A DNA stretch of 64,000 nucleotides from Mojavia pulchra JT2-VF2 (GCA_019359325.1 JAHHHN010000004.1:1-64000); one strand, 5' to 3'. Counted from the first letter of the stretch, positions 38,432-47,756 are shown. Notes: generated by a model not told the origin, from the sequence alone. Made by a program: numbers and translations.

Positions 38432-39718
38432 TCACAAAAAGAAAATTTGGGCAATGCTAAAGATAGCAGCACTGAGAACTGCGCTAGCAGGCACTGTAAT
38501 TAGCCATGCGGCAGCGATACTTTTGAGAGTTTGGAATTGAATCGACTTGATGCTTTGCACCAGTCCAATACCAACAACACCACCGACTAAAGCGTGGGAA
38601 GTGGATACAGGTAATCCTAGCCGGGAGGCAATTAAGATGGTAGTGGCGGTTGCTAGTTCGGCACAAAATCCACTACTGGGCTGCAAGGCAATAATATTCT
38701 CGCCAATGGTGGCGATGACTTTTTTACCCCAGATAGCTAAACCGCTAACAATGCCGACACCGCCTAGTATTAAAATCCATATGGGGATATTAATGCCATC
38801 TGTAGGTACACTACCAGTCCGATTGATGTAGGCGATCGCAGCTACAGGTGCAATTGCATTCCCAATATCATTAGAACCATGAGCAAAGGCCACAAAGCAA
38901 GCGCTCAGCAGTTGAAAGCGACCAAATAAGCGCTCAGTAGGATTGGGGATTGGGTACTGGAGATTAGGTACTGGGGATTGGGAAGAAAATTTAACCTTGT
39001 TTTCTAAATCTTTCCAACTGTAGAAGGTAAGACTAACTGCTGCTGTTGCACCTGTGAATAGTGGAACATCGTAAGCAGGTATGTTTAATCCAACTTGGTC
39101 AATCAAAAAATGTGTTAGAGGTTGAGTGAGTGATGGTAGCACTATCACACCAAATACCGCCATTAAGGCCACACTCAACCAAGGAATCCACTCTTGTAAC
39201 TGTGCCAATTGATTTGGTTGTTCTAAAATCCAACGTTTGATTTGACTGTAGAATAGAGCGGCAATTGTGCCACTAATTAACGGCGTTAAAATCCAGCCGA
39301 TGGTAATTAAGCCAATTGATGACCAATTGATCGCACTAAATCCCAAGGCTACCCAACTAAAACCAGCGATCGCACCCACAACCGCATGAGAAGAGGATAC
39401 AGGCAAACCCTGTGAGGTGGCAATAGAAAGCCACACGCCAGACGTTAGTAACACTGTTACCATCCCAATTATCAATGTTTGAGGCGTAGCTGCAAATAAG
39501 GCAGGATTGGCAATTTTCGTCGCTAGGGTTTGCGTTACCTCCTGCCCAAATAATACAGCACCCGCAAACTCTAACACCCCAGCAATGATCAGTGCCTGTG
39601 TTAGGGTGACAGCTTTGGAACCGACAGAGGTTCCCATGGCGTTAGCAACATCGTTAGCGCCAAGATTCCAAGCTACATAGAAAGCTAGTAAGGCAACTGT
39701 AATTAGGGTAATAGACAT
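38432..39718 (-). CDS. inorganic phosphate transporter, PiT family
   Basis: A 428-aa, multi-pass membrane protein with the two inverted PiT signatures: GANDVANAMGTSVGSKAVT near residue 21 and GSNDIGNAIAPVAAIAY in the second half, plus SSSHAVVGAI and STSHALVGGV. It is a low-affinity H+ or Na+ coupled phosphate (or metal-phosphate) permease in the plasma membrane. In the central cytoplasmic loop (residues 246-261) the sequence SQSPVPNLQYPIPNPT is encoded by a heptamer repeat, an in-frame insertion. No PhoU-like partner is adjacent. Confidence 0.95.
   Translation of the reverse strand: MSITLITVALLAFYVAWNLGANDVANAMGTSVGSKAVTLTQALIIAGVLEFAGAVLFGQEVTQTLATKIANPALFAATPQTLIIGMVTVLLTSGVWLSIATSQGLPVSSSHAVVGAIAGFSWVALGFSAINWSSIGLITIGWILTPLISGTIAALFYSQIKRWILEQPNQLAQLQEWIPWLSVALMAVFGVIVLPSLTQPLTHFLIDQVGLNIPAYDVPLFTGATAAVSLTFYSWKDLENKVKFSSQSPVPNLQYPIPNPTERLFGRFQLLSACFVAFAHGSNDIGNAIAPVAAIAYINRTGSVPTDGINIPIWILILGGVGIVSGLAIWGKKVIATIGENIIALQPSSGFCAELATATTILIASRLGLPVSTSHALVGGVVGIGLVQSIKSIQFQTLKSIAAAWLITVPASAVLSAAIFSIAQIFFL
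38941..38983. repeat. GGGGATT heptamer repeat inserted in-frame in the PiT gene
   Basis: Six imperfect heptamers (GGGGATT, GGGTACT, GGAGATT, AGGTACT, GGGGATT) within coding DNA. The class is otherwise intergenic in this window. Confidence 0.85.
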
Positions 39719-39776
39719 TGTTATTTGCAGTCAGAAAGATATGAGGGACGGGGAGAAGAGTTAATTTACCTTGTCT

Positions 39777-40835
39777 TTAATCTGCTGTTTGGGGATAAAT
39801 TAAGATTTTGTAGGTTTCAGGTGTGGGAGCGATCGCTTGAGCCACAGCTTTTGATAAATCTTGTAATGGATAGCGATCGCTAATTAATGCTTCTACATTA
39901 ATGCGTCGATTAAATACAATATCAGCCGATAAACTTTGCAGGCGGTACGATGAACTGTAACTGCCCATTAAGTCAATTTCTCGTCGGTAAAGAATATTCG
40001 GATTGATAGGGATTTCCACTTCGTCGGGAAACTCTGCGAAAAAGAGGATTTTACCGCCTTTACGAGTACAGTCCAGCGCTTGAAAGAAAGCTTTATCACT
40101 GGGGACAGCCAGTAAAGCAACATCAACCCCCATGCCATCAGTGAGAGCATGAATTTTTGCAGGTAAATCAGGATCGCGGGCATCAAAAGCCGCTTCTGCA
40201 CCAACGTTTAAAGCTTTTTCAATTCTAGAGGGCAATAAGTCGGTGGCGATCGCTTTAGCACCGAAATACTTCACTAACATTACAAACATTAACCCAATTG
40301 GCCCCGCACCAGTCACCAAAATGGTTTGTCCAGGAGCAATTTGGGCTTTTTTTACTGCCTTCAAGCAACAGTTAGTTGGTTCTACAAAACTCGCTTCTTC
40401 AAAACTTATATGATCTGGAATCGGAATTAATCCCCTATTTTGGACAATATGACCGGGTACTTTGACATACTCGGCAAAACCGCCGCCACTGGCATTAAAT
40501 CCTGCTGTAGTGGAAATGTTTTTATAGACATCACACATCGAAAAATTTTCATTTAGGCAATAGGCGCAACGCATACAGGGTATGTGGTGCATTACCGCCA
40601 CTTTTTGTCCTACTTGCCAACCTTTAACCCCAGAACCTACCGCTGCAATGATCCCAGCAGTTTCATGCCCAAAAATCCGCGGCGGTTCATACAGAGGATA
40701 ACGAATTTTTTTAATATCTGACTGACACAATCCTACTACCCGCACCTGTACCAGCACTTCATCCGGTTCCAGAGTCGGTACTGGAATCTCTTCGTAGGAA
40801 AGTTGATTGACGCCTCTAAATACCTGTGCTTTCAC
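39777..40835 (-). CDS. zinc-dependent alcohol/polyol dehydrogenase (MDR family)
   Basis: A 352-aa medium-chain dehydrogenase. The catalytic zinc motif GHETAG(x)I is near residue 55, the structural zinc cysteines are in CMRCAYCLNENFSMC (about 88-102), and the NAD-binding GAGPIG is about 175-180. It resembles sorbitol/threonine dehydrogenases. The start is GTG 40835. The gene is divergent from the FAD-dependent oxidoreductase. Its substrate is not determined. Confidence 0.88.
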   Translation of the reverse strand: MKAQVFRGVNQLSYEEIPVPTLEPDEVLVQVRVVGLCQSDIKKIRYPLYEPPRIFGHETAGIIAAVGSGVKGWQVGQKVAVMHHIPCMRCAYCLNENFSMCDVYKNISTTAGFNASGGGFAEYVKVPGHIVQNRGLIPIPDHISFEEASFVEPTNCCLKAVKKAQIAPGQTILVTGAGPIGLMFVMLVKYFGAKAIATDLLPSRIEKALNVGAEAAFDARDPDLPAKIHALTDGMGVDVALLAVPSDKAFFQALDCTRKGGKILFFAEFPDEVEIPINPNILYRREIDLMGSYSSSYRLQSLSADIVFNRRINVEALISDRYPLQDLSKAVAQAIAPTPETYKILIYPQTAD

Positions 40836-41012
40836 GTTGATTTTTCACCGCTCAACGTTATTAGATGTAACATTAGTCGTCAACTTTAAGCTATCTGGTT
40901 TGCAATTTGTTTGTTTTAACTTATTCTCAAGATCCAAAACAATAAATAAATTATCTTGTCTAATGTCAACTCAGCTGGGCAGAATATGTCGAAACTCTAG
41001 TGAGGTTAGTAA

Positions 41013-42779
41013 ATGGTGAATCAGACATATCAAGCTGATGTCTTAGTTGTGGGTGGCGGAGTTGGTGGTACGGCTGCTGCTATCCAAGCGGCACGACGGG
41101 GAGCCAAAACTATCTTGGTAAGTGAATTTCCTTGGTTGGGGGGAATGTTAACCTCGGCTGGGGTATCTGTACCTGATGGTAATGAATTAGAAGCCTTTCA
41201 GACGGGATTGTGGGGTGCTTTTTTACAGGAATTGCAACGCCGTCAGCCAGGAGGTTTAGATAACAGCTGGGTGAGCTTTTTTAGTTTCGATCCCCGCATT
41301 GGCGCAGAAATCTTTGCGGATTGGGTAAATGAGTTACCAAATCTGCATTGGATTCATGGACAAGTCCCCTTAGAGGTTTTTCGGCATGGAAGTTGTGTAA
41401 CTGGCGTTCGGTTTGCTGATTTTATTGTTAAAGCCAAGATTATTCTCGACGCGACAGAATTAGGAGATTTATTGGCTTTGGCTGAGATACCTTACCGCTG
41501 GGGTTGGGAATGGCGATCGCAATGGCAAGAACCCAGCGCGCCAGAAAGTCCTAATGAGATTACAGAAAAATATCCAGTACAAGCGCCCACTGGGGTAGTG
41601 ATCATGCAAGATTTTGGTACAAGGGTGGCCCTAGAAATCCCTACTGCCCCTAACTACGATCCATCTCAGTTTGTCGGTGCTTGGGATGGCTACGGTGGAG
41701 AGCAATTTTTAAATTATGGACGCTTGCCAGGAGGTCTATTGATGATCAATTGGCCTATTCGTGGCAATGATTATGGCGAAGGATTAGATCGACTGCTCAA
41801 GTCGGAGCCAACTAGACGTGAGTTTATTCAAGAATGCCGCTGGCACAGCCAAAATTTCGCACATTTTATTCAAAGCCAGCTTGGTCATCGCTACGGCTTG
41901 GCAGAACAGGTTTTTCCCGATTCCCATACAGCTTTTGCACTGCATCCCTACTACCGAGAAAGTCGCCGCTTAGTGGGGATAACAACTATCCAAGAACAGG
42001 ATATTTTGCCTGTAGCAGGGGGTAAAGTTGCATCCTTGAACATAGATGCAATTGCTGTTGGTAACTACCCTAACGACCATCATTATCCTGGCTACAACTT
42101 CCCACTACAACCTAAATCTATCCGCTGGGGGGGGCGTTGGACTGGAACTCCCTTTACAATTCCCTACACTTGTTTAATTCCAGCAGCAACAGATGGGTTC
42201 TTGGTTTGTGAAAAGAATATTTCTGTTTCCCATATTGCTAATGGGGCAACCAGATTGCAACCTGTGGTTATGGGCATTGGACAAGCCGCAGGAATGGCAG
42301 CAGCTATGTGCGCTGAGATGAATTGTCAGCCGAGGGATTTACCAGTAAGGGCGCTGCAAGCAGCTTTATTACAAGATGAACGCTCAGCTGCGGCAGTCCT
42401 ACCTTTGTTTAATTTAATGCCCGATCATTCAGAATGGCTGTACTGGCAGAAGTATTACTTAGATAACCCAGAAGCTTATCCGCTTGATGGCGATTGTCCT
42501 TGTTCATCATTGGCTCAATCCTATTACCTAAATGACAAAGATGTATTAACAGGTATTAATAACTGCTTCACAGGTATTTTCCATCGTCAGAATCAGCAAG
42601 ACTACAGATTCACCATAACTGCATCATCAGCACATCAAGAACAAACTTGGCAACTGGTAACTTTGCGATCGCATATTAATGAACAACTACAAGCTTATCC
42701 TCAAAAACAATTATTAACAGTTTGGGGTCGCCTGAACGTTGCTGGTAATTGGTTACTAGTGGAACATATATATGTTTAA
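41013..42779 (+). CDS. FAD-dependent oxidoreductase (FAD_oxidored family)
   Basis: A 588-aa protein. The N-terminal dinucleotide-binding motif is VLVVGGGVGGTAAAIQAARRG (the GxGxxG is at about residues 13-18), followed by PWLGGMLTSAG. A second FAD-contact region is the LQPVVMGIGQAAGMAAAMC helix at about 420. This matches the PF12831 family, often found in carbohydrate or xenobiotic oxidation. No signal peptide is seen. GAGG about 11 nt before the ATG is the probable ribosome site. patX follows 109 bp downstream with its own promoter-like box. Confidence 0.85.
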   Translation: MVNQTYQADVLVVGGGVGGTAAAIQAARRGAKTILVSEFPWLGGMLTSAGVSVPDGNELEAFQTGLWGAFLQELQRRQPGGLDNSWVSFFSFDPRIGAEIFADWVNELPNLHWIHGQVPLEVFRHGSCVTGVRFADFIVKAKIILDATELGDLLALAEIPYRWGWEWRSQWQEPSAPESPNEITEKYPVQAPTGVVIMQDFGTRVALEIPTAPNYDPSQFVGAWDGYGGEQFLNYGRLPGGLLMINWPIRGNDYGEGLDRLLKSEPTRREFIQECRWHSQNFAHFIQSQLGHRYGLAEQVFPDSHTAFALHPYYRESRRLVGITTIQEQDILPVAGGKVASLNIDAIAVGNYPNDHHYPGYNFPLQPKSIRWGGRWTGTPFTIPYTCLIPAATDGFLVCEKNISVSHIANGATRLQPVVMGIGQAAGMAAAMCAEMNCQPRDLPVRALQAALLQDERSAAAVLPLFNLMPDHSEWLYWQKYYLDNPEAYPLDGDCPCSSLAQSYYLNDKDVLTGINNCFTGIFHRQNQQDYRFTITASSAHQEQTWQLVTLRSHINEQLQAYPQKQLLTVWGRLNVAGNWLLVEHIYV

Positions 42780-42825
42780 AAAAATTATTTATTTTTAGTA
42801 AAAAACATCCTTATTTAAGGAATTG

Positions 42826-42831
42826 TCCGGA
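42826..42831 (+). promoter_or_regulatory. TCCGGA (DIF-type) box upstream of patX
   Basis: TCCGGA lies 63 nt before the patX ATG. The same hexamer occurs at the -35-like position of every intact nsiR1 copy. By that spacing the patX start site would be near 42862. TCCGGA is the motif associated with differentiation-induced, HetR-dependent start sites in Anabaena PCC 7120. Confidence 0.65.
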
Positions 42832-42888
42832 TACGCTAATAAAAAATCAGTAGCAGGGAATAAGAGAGTTCTAAAATATTCATCTGTT

Positions 42889-43131
42889 ATGCGTGCTGCA
42901 ATTTCAATTTTAGTCTCAAGTCTGGTAGTCGGCTCCTTCACTTTGAACTGCCAAGTGACTAAAAATCGCTCGTCCCATCTACTGCTTGCCTCTTCTACCT
43001 CTGATTTGCAACAGTTGCTCTCGGTAAGACCTAAACCCAGACCTAACCAGCCAGAAAAGCCTGCGCCACATCGCGGTAGCGGGCGTAGAGAGTTAATGAA
43101 AAATTACGGTAATATGCATACTCCTATTTAA
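42889..43131 (+). CDS. patX: PatX-like RGSGR-containing heterocyst-inhibitor precursor
   Basis: An 80-aa protein from ATG 42889. Residues 1-21 form a signal-like hydrophobic segment (ISILVSSLVVGSFTLNC), then a Pro/Lys-rich stretch (RPKPRPNQPEKPAP) leads to HRGSGRREL, with the RGSGR pentapeptide at residues 62-66 (43072-43086). PatX proteins have this layout; the pentapeptide, also present in PatS, binds HetR and blocks differentiation of neighbouring cells. A longer frame starting at TTG 42823 is rejected because it overlaps the TCCGGA promoter box. Confidence 0.85.
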   Translation: MRAAISILVSSLVVGSFTLNCQVTKNRSSHLLLASSTSDLQQLLSVRPKPRPNQPEKPAPHRGSGRRELMKNYGNMHTPI

Positions 43132-43648
43132 CAACCCCAGGAATAAACCTCTTTTCGAGGCAGCAATTTCTGGGGATCAAGCAAGTTAAATTACAGTTGT
43201 ATAGGGTGTTATGCTTAACATCCTTGACCAAAAAATTTGAGAAAATAAATCACAACTAATACACAAACGAATTCAGCATTTATCCTGGATTTCATCCGTA
43301 ATAGTTGTATATATAAAGCTTTTAAAATCTTAAATTGAGAATGTGAAGCAAACTGAGTACCTGTTTTGATTGCATTATCCCCTGAATTGCCATGGCTCGC
43401 GCTTCTAATTCCTTTCAAATCAAGGATGCCACCGAGGTTATCAGTTCAAAACAAGGACATCTAAACAGAGGCTAGCAATTTCCTTGATTAGGTAAACTAG
43501 CTTTGAAACTCTTTAATTAAACTTAAAACTTGACATAATTATTGTATAACGCGGATTTTACACGATCTAATTGTAGATGTGATTTATTAATGCATGGGTA
43601 TAAGCTAGGGTTTTAATACAAGACCTTAAAGTAGCCAATAAAATTAAA
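43132..43648. other. intergenic region between patX and deacetylase gene
   Basis: About 520 bp, AT-rich. No intact gene is recognised; the minus-strand frame 43215-43418 has no support. No obvious terminator for patX was seen. Confidence 0.5.
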
Positions 43649-44350
43649 ATGCAATTTGCGCCTCTATTTCCAATCCTGTATCGCATACTCCAACCTACTT
43701 TCGCCAACTGCCTTTGGAGTGGAGATCGAAATTCCAAGGCGATCGCACTTACTTTTGATGATGGCCCCCATCCGCATTACACACCCCAAGTATTAGCAGT
43801 TTTAGATCGTTATCAAGTTAAAGCCAGTTTTTTTTGGTTAGGTAGTTGTGTCAACCGCTCGCCAGGGATAGCTAGAGAAGTGTGCGATCGTGGACACTGG
43901 ATTGGATTACATGGTTATGAACATCGCTCTTTTCCTATGCTCTCCCCGATTCAATTGAAAGAGAGTTTAGAAAAAACTCAAGCTGCTATTCACAGTGCTT
44001 GCAATCTACTACCTGAACAAGTACAGGATGTCCGACCTCCCAATGGTTTATTTACACCTAAAATTTTAAACTTATTTTTACAGTGGAATTATCGCCCAGT
44101 TATGTGGAGCGTTGTACCAGAAGACTGGGTAAGACCAGGAGTCACTACTGTAGTACAGCGAGTTCTCAAACAGGTAGAAAACGGTTCACTAATTGTCTTA
44201 CATGATGGTGCTTTTGGTGGTCAAGATGCTGCTGCAACAATACAAATTTTGATTCCTCAGCTTTTACAACAAGGCTATAAATTTGTGACTGTTGATACTC
44301 TATGGCAGCAAATTAAAAACAATCAACAAATGATATATAATGCCCACTAG
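43649..44350 (+). CDS. polysaccharide deacetylase (NodB homology domain)
   Basis: A 233-aa carbohydrate esterase family 4 protein. The catalytic motifs are LTFDDGPHPHYT (motif 1, D-D pair), GLHGYEHRSF (motif 2, H-x3-H type), RPPNGLFTP (motif 3) and IVLHDG near the C terminus. It may deacetylate peptidoglycan, chitin-like or heterocyst/exopolysaccharide substrates. There is no clear signal peptide; the N terminus is weakly hydrophobic. It lies between patX and hetF, in convergent orientation to hetF. Confidence 0.9.
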   Translation: MQFAPLFPILYRILQPTFANCLWSGDRNSKAIALTFDDGPHPHYTPQVLAVLDRYQVKASFFWLGSCVNRSPGIAREVCDRGHWIGLHGYEHRSFPMLSPIQLKESLEKTQAAIHSACNLLPEQVQDVRPPNGLFTPKILNLFLQWNYRPVMWSVVPEDWVRPGVTTVVQRVLKQVENGSLIVLHDGAFGGQDAAATIQILIPQLLQQGYKFVTVDTLWQQIKNNQQMIYNAH

Positions 44351-44600
44351 ATTTACTAAAAACAAATTGCTAAATATATATCGGTAGTTTAAAAATAGAG
44401 ATAGTTAGCAAAATATTTAAGTTATTGTGTTTCAAAATACTTGGTAATGCAATGATTTCCATATTAGTGGTTCATCGCACAAATTTTGTGGGCTGAAATA
44501 ACTGGTGATTACCATCATTGCAACATTGCCTATGTATTGAAACATCCAAAATGAGGACGCATTCATTCTTAGCGTTCTATTATTTTGAAAATCGAATTGC

Positions 44601-47129
44601 TTACTGTTTCTTAGCTTTTTCCTGAAGTAGCGATCGCCAATCAGCAATTGCCTTTTCTGTCCACAACCAATTACTACTCAATTTATTGATCTGGAAATTT
44701 ACTGGATCATCCTTAATAACCATTTGGCGTAGCTTGATCGCTTCATTAATATATTGGGACTGTTTAGCAACTGGTTGATTATATGCAGATTTATACAGTC
44801 CCAGTGCCAACCCAGCATAGGAAGTTAAAGCATCCTTAGGCATCGTTGCTGCCTTTGTGGATACTACTGTAGTAGTAGCAATGTTCTGTTGTTTGAGAGC
44901 TAAATTCAAAGCCTTAAACCAAGAGTCATTAGCTCGATTCAGATTTTCTTCTGCATAGTAAGCAAATCCTAGAGCATTGTTATATAAAAATGAATCTGGG
45001 TTAGCTCTAACAGCGCTTTCCCAATAACGCCGAGCATCATCAATACTGTATTTTTTATCTTTATCTTTAATTTGGACAGACTGCCAAGCTAATCGTCCTT
45101 TAAAGAAATTGACAGCAGGATTATCGGCCTGCTCTTCAGGAACAAGATTAAGTGCAGTTTCAGCAGATGGAAGTACGCCACGGTTGAGTAGTTCTTCCAC
45201 AGCCTCTAGTCCAGCTTGCAAATCACCTTGGCTCAATTTTTCCGTAGCGATAGCTGTGACAATTCCAGTTGGAGCCGCCTGTAAATCGATTGGAGGTTGT
45301 TGGGTTGTGAGAGACTGATTGGGAATTGGCGGTATTTCAGGCAACCTTGATAATTGTCTATTCTGCCACCAACTTAAACCTACGACGACTGCGATCGCAC
45401 TTGCTCCTACTATACTCAGAACAGGCCAAAACTGGCGCCTTCGCTGGCGCTGTTTCGTCGATAAGGTAACTTTTGATGAGGTAATAGGGAGATTCTCCCA
45501 ATCTCCTTCAAAGTTCTCAGAGGCTTGAGATGTTGTTGTCGGATCTTCTCCCCACAAGCTTGCTTCATGATCAAGACCATTCATATTCTCAGAAATCGGT
45601 CTTGTCTGAAGATTATTTTCTGCAAGCTGTTGCACAAGTTCCGCAGCCATAGAAGATTGCTCAGACGCAGCTTTTTGATCATCTAGTTGGCGAAACAAAT
45701 CCGAAACTAAAGCTGAGTCTTCTGCATAAGATGGATCATCATATTCAATTTCATCAACCAGATCACCCCAAGTCTCTTCACCCAGCCAATCCAGCTCAGA
45801 GGAACCATGTGGTAGACCAGAAGGCGTCATTTCCTCAAAGGCTAAAGGTATCTCGGTTTCATCTGCCACAGCAGAGTACATCGCGCTAGGAGTTACCCTC
45901 ACAGGCGGATTATACTCATTGAGGGCTTCTGCACTTGCAGGTATTGCTGGGCTGAGAAATCCATCAAATTCTGGCTGGAGATATAAAATTGGTAACGCCC
46001 AGTACATCTGATGAGAACCATAGGCAGAAATTAATCCCTGACGCACCCGACTCACACACAAGTCTACAGGATATCCCTGATTCAGGTTACGGTAAAACAA
46101 TTGTGTCAGCGTCAATGCTACTTCATCGGGAATCCGTTCTGACATGGCTAAGACACTCCTGAGACCGCGCTTCACCAGGCTTTCTGTAAGGTTTCGTTCG
46201 CCTGTTTCCCCAGTAGTGTCTGCGGTAGCCCTATATGCCCCCAAACAGGAGTTAAATACTGCCATTTGGATATTATTGTTGACGAGTAAACCCGCCAAAT
46301 CGTCTCCACTTAAAATTTCCGTCAAGCCTGTTCTATGACTAACAAGATAAATTTCACCACCGTTCGGGCCTAAGTTACTATGACCGGAGTAGTGCAAAAC
46401 ATGATATCGTCCTTGTTCTAGAGCTTGCGTCAATTCTTCCCGCCCTGGTTGGTCTAGCAGGGTAAGTTCGATATCTGGGAGATAATTGCCACCTTCAGTA
46501 GTCCGTGGTGCATGACGGTTAAGTTCAGCTTGTAGCTTGATAGCCTCATGTTTGAGCAAATCTAGACGGACTTGATCTGTAGGAGACGCGATGACCATCA
46601 ATACTTTGACGCCAGTGTCTTCCAGCGGTTGTGGTATGTTTTTTGAAGGCAAACGAGATGCCGACAGAATTCCACTTTGGTAGCGAGAAAAAGCGACATA
46701 AGGGCCAGTAGCCAGAGGACGATCCCCTGCATGCATCACTTCCCAAGGTAAACGAGCTAATCTAGTGTCTTTTAGCCCCAAACGTAGACGTAATACCTGT
46801 TGGTGATTCTGGGCAATACCTTGCGCTGTAATCCAACTATCTCTGAGAGTGCCTTGAAATAGTGCATTATAAAATTGCTGACCCAACGCTACTAAGTTGA
46901 CAGAGTTTCTGGCAATGTCGCTTTCGCGGCCGTTAGAGGCGAACACATCCCCCTGCAACACCGACTTTAAAGGGTCATTCATCAAATGCCCAGCAGCTGC
47001 TAACCAATCAGCTACGGGCCAAGTCACCAGTTCTTCTGCCAATGGCACCCCAGGCGCGACTTGTTCCGTCCGCACCAAGTAGTCATTTTGCCCTACTGGG
47101 GTTACGGAAATGTGAAATTCCTGGGTCAC
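44601..47129 (-). CDS. hetF: HetF, CHAT-domain cysteine protease of heterocyst regulation
   Basis: An 842-aa protein. The CHAT (caspase-like) domain spans about 80-395, with the histidine in YHVLHYSGHSN (H246) and the cysteine in VFNSCLGAY (C295). An acidic, low-complexity linker follows (400-560), then a single membrane helix (about 567-588, FWPVLSIVGASAIAVVVGL), then helical TPR-like repeats to the C terminus. HetF is the founder of the CHAT family and is needed for normal HetR activity, heterocyst formation and cell division. The start is GTG 47129 with AGGAG 8 nt upstream. The nsiR1 array upstream supports the assignment. Confidence 0.93.
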   Translation of the reverse strand: MTQEFHISVTPVGQNDYLVRTEQVAPGVPLAEELVTWPVADWLAAAGHLMNDPLKSVLQGDVFASNGRESDIARNSVNLVALGQQFYNALFQGTLRDSWITAQGIAQNHQQVLRLRLGLKDTRLARLPWEVMHAGDRPLATGPYVAFSRYQSGILSASRLPSKNIPQPLEDTGVKVLMVIASPTDQVRLDLLKHEAIKLQAELNRHAPRTTEGGNYLPDIELTLLDQPGREELTQALEQGRYHVLHYSGHSNLGPNGGEIYLVSHRTGLTEILSGDDLAGLLVNNNIQMAVFNSCLGAYRATADTTGETGERNLTESLVKRGLRSVLAMSERIPDEVALTLTQLFYRNLNQGYPVDLCVSRVRQGLISAYGSHQMYWALPILYLQPEFDGFLSPAIPASAEALNEYNPPVRVTPSAMYSAVADETEIPLAFEEMTPSGLPHGSSELDWLGEETWGDLVDEIEYDDPSYAEDSALVSDLFRQLDDQKAASEQSSMAAELVQQLAENNLQTRPISENMNGLDHEASLWGEDPTTTSQASENFEGDWENLPITSSKVTLSTKQRQRRRQFWPVLSIVGASAIAVVVGLSWWQNRQLSRLPEIPPIPNQSLTTQQPPIDLQAAPTGIVTAIATEKLSQGDLQAGLEAVEELLNRGVLPSAETALNLVPEEQADNPAVNFFKGRLAWQSVQIKDKDKKYSIDDARRYWESAVRANPDSFLYNNALGFAYYAEENLNRANDSWFKALNLALKQQNIATTTVVSTKAATMPKDALTSYAGLALGLYKSAYNQPVAKQSQYINEAIKLRQMVIKDDPVNFQINKLSSNWLWTEKAIADWRSLLQEKAKKQ

Positions 47130-47274
47130 AACTTCTCCTAGTCGCCTCCTAAATTTGATTTGAAACGCGAAAGTGTCAAGTCGATTCTTCGCTCCTTCTG
47201 ATACCTTAGATGCATTCGCTCACTGAATGTTTCTGAATCATCATAATTTTGCTTTTTCCGCTTTTACAACTTTA
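47130..47274 (-). promoter_or_regulatory. hetF proximal leader
   Basis: 145 bp between the hetF start codon and the first nsiR1 promoter box. The ribosome site AGGAG (complement of 47135-47139) is present. hetF transcripts that start further upstream would be antisense to nsiR1 copies. Confidence 0.55.
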
Positions 47275-47310
47275 TCCGGATTAGTTTGCATCTGGCTAGA
47301 ACACTTAAAT

Positions 47311-47370
47311 GGTAGATGCACCTTGATCTTCAACTCCCCTAGTCGGCGAATGCCCACAGGGGATTTTTTT
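47311..47370 (+). ncRNA. nsiR1: NsiR1 copy 1
   Basis: RNA begins GGTAGATGCACCTTGATC and diverges from the consensus in its middle. TCCGGA box 47275-47280, 36 nt before. Terminator arms CCCCTAGT... / ...CAGGGG then T7. It is the copy nearest hetF and the most likely to pair with the hetF leader. Confidence 0.85.
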
Positions 47371-47435
47371 TCGACCTAATAACCTTCACCGCAGATAATC
47401 TTCACCAGAGAATGGTGATTTGCTCTAGAATATCC

Positions 47436-47490
47436 GCTTGATGCACCTCATTTATCCTACTCCCCTAGCTAACAAGCACTCGATTTTTTT
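47436..47490 (+). pseudogene. nsiR1: decayed NsiR1 copy 2
   Basis: Only GATGCACC, ACTCCCCTAG and the T7 run are kept. No TCCGGA lies 36 nt upstream (47400 region reads TTCACCAG), and the right stem arm is CTCGA, which no longer pairs with CCCCTAG. The unit is likely dead. Confidence 0.75.
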
Positions 47491-47561
47491 GACACATAAG
47501 TCAAATATACCTTTTGCTAGATTCATCCGGAGTATAGTGGTTAACCCCAGAACAATTGATT

Positions 47562-47621
47562 GGTAGATGCACCCTGATAACTAACTCCCCTGGTTGGCTA
47601 ACGCCCACTGGGGATTTTTTT
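47562..47621 (+). ncRNA. nsiR1: NsiR1 copy 3
   Basis: Consensus 5' end GGTAGATGCACCCTGATAAC. TCCGGA box 47526-47531, 36 nt before the RNA start. Terminator stem CTCCCCTGGT / ACTGGGGA with T7. AATTGATT replaces AATTAATT in the -10 area. Confidence 0.9.
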
Positions 47622-47695
47622 ATGCTTGGTTAACAACACACTCAATGTATGCAAATTTGTCCGGAGTATGCTGGTTAACCCTAGAACAATTAATT

Positions 47696-47756
47696 GGTAG
47701 ATGCACCCTGATAACTAACTCTCCTAGTTGACTAAAACTCACTGGGAGATTTTTTT
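47696..47756 (+). ncRNA. nsiR1: NsiR1 copy 4
   Basis: Consensus 5' end. TCCGGA box 47660-47665. Stem CTCTCCTAGT pairs with ACTGGGAGA: a C-to-T change on the left arm is matched by G-to-A on the right, keeping the helix. Confidence 0.9.

Noticed and set aside
42823-42888. N-terminal 22-residue extension of the patX frame from TTG 42823
   Set aside because: It overlaps the TCCGGA promoter box and precedes the signal-like segment; ATG 42889 gives the usual PatX layout.
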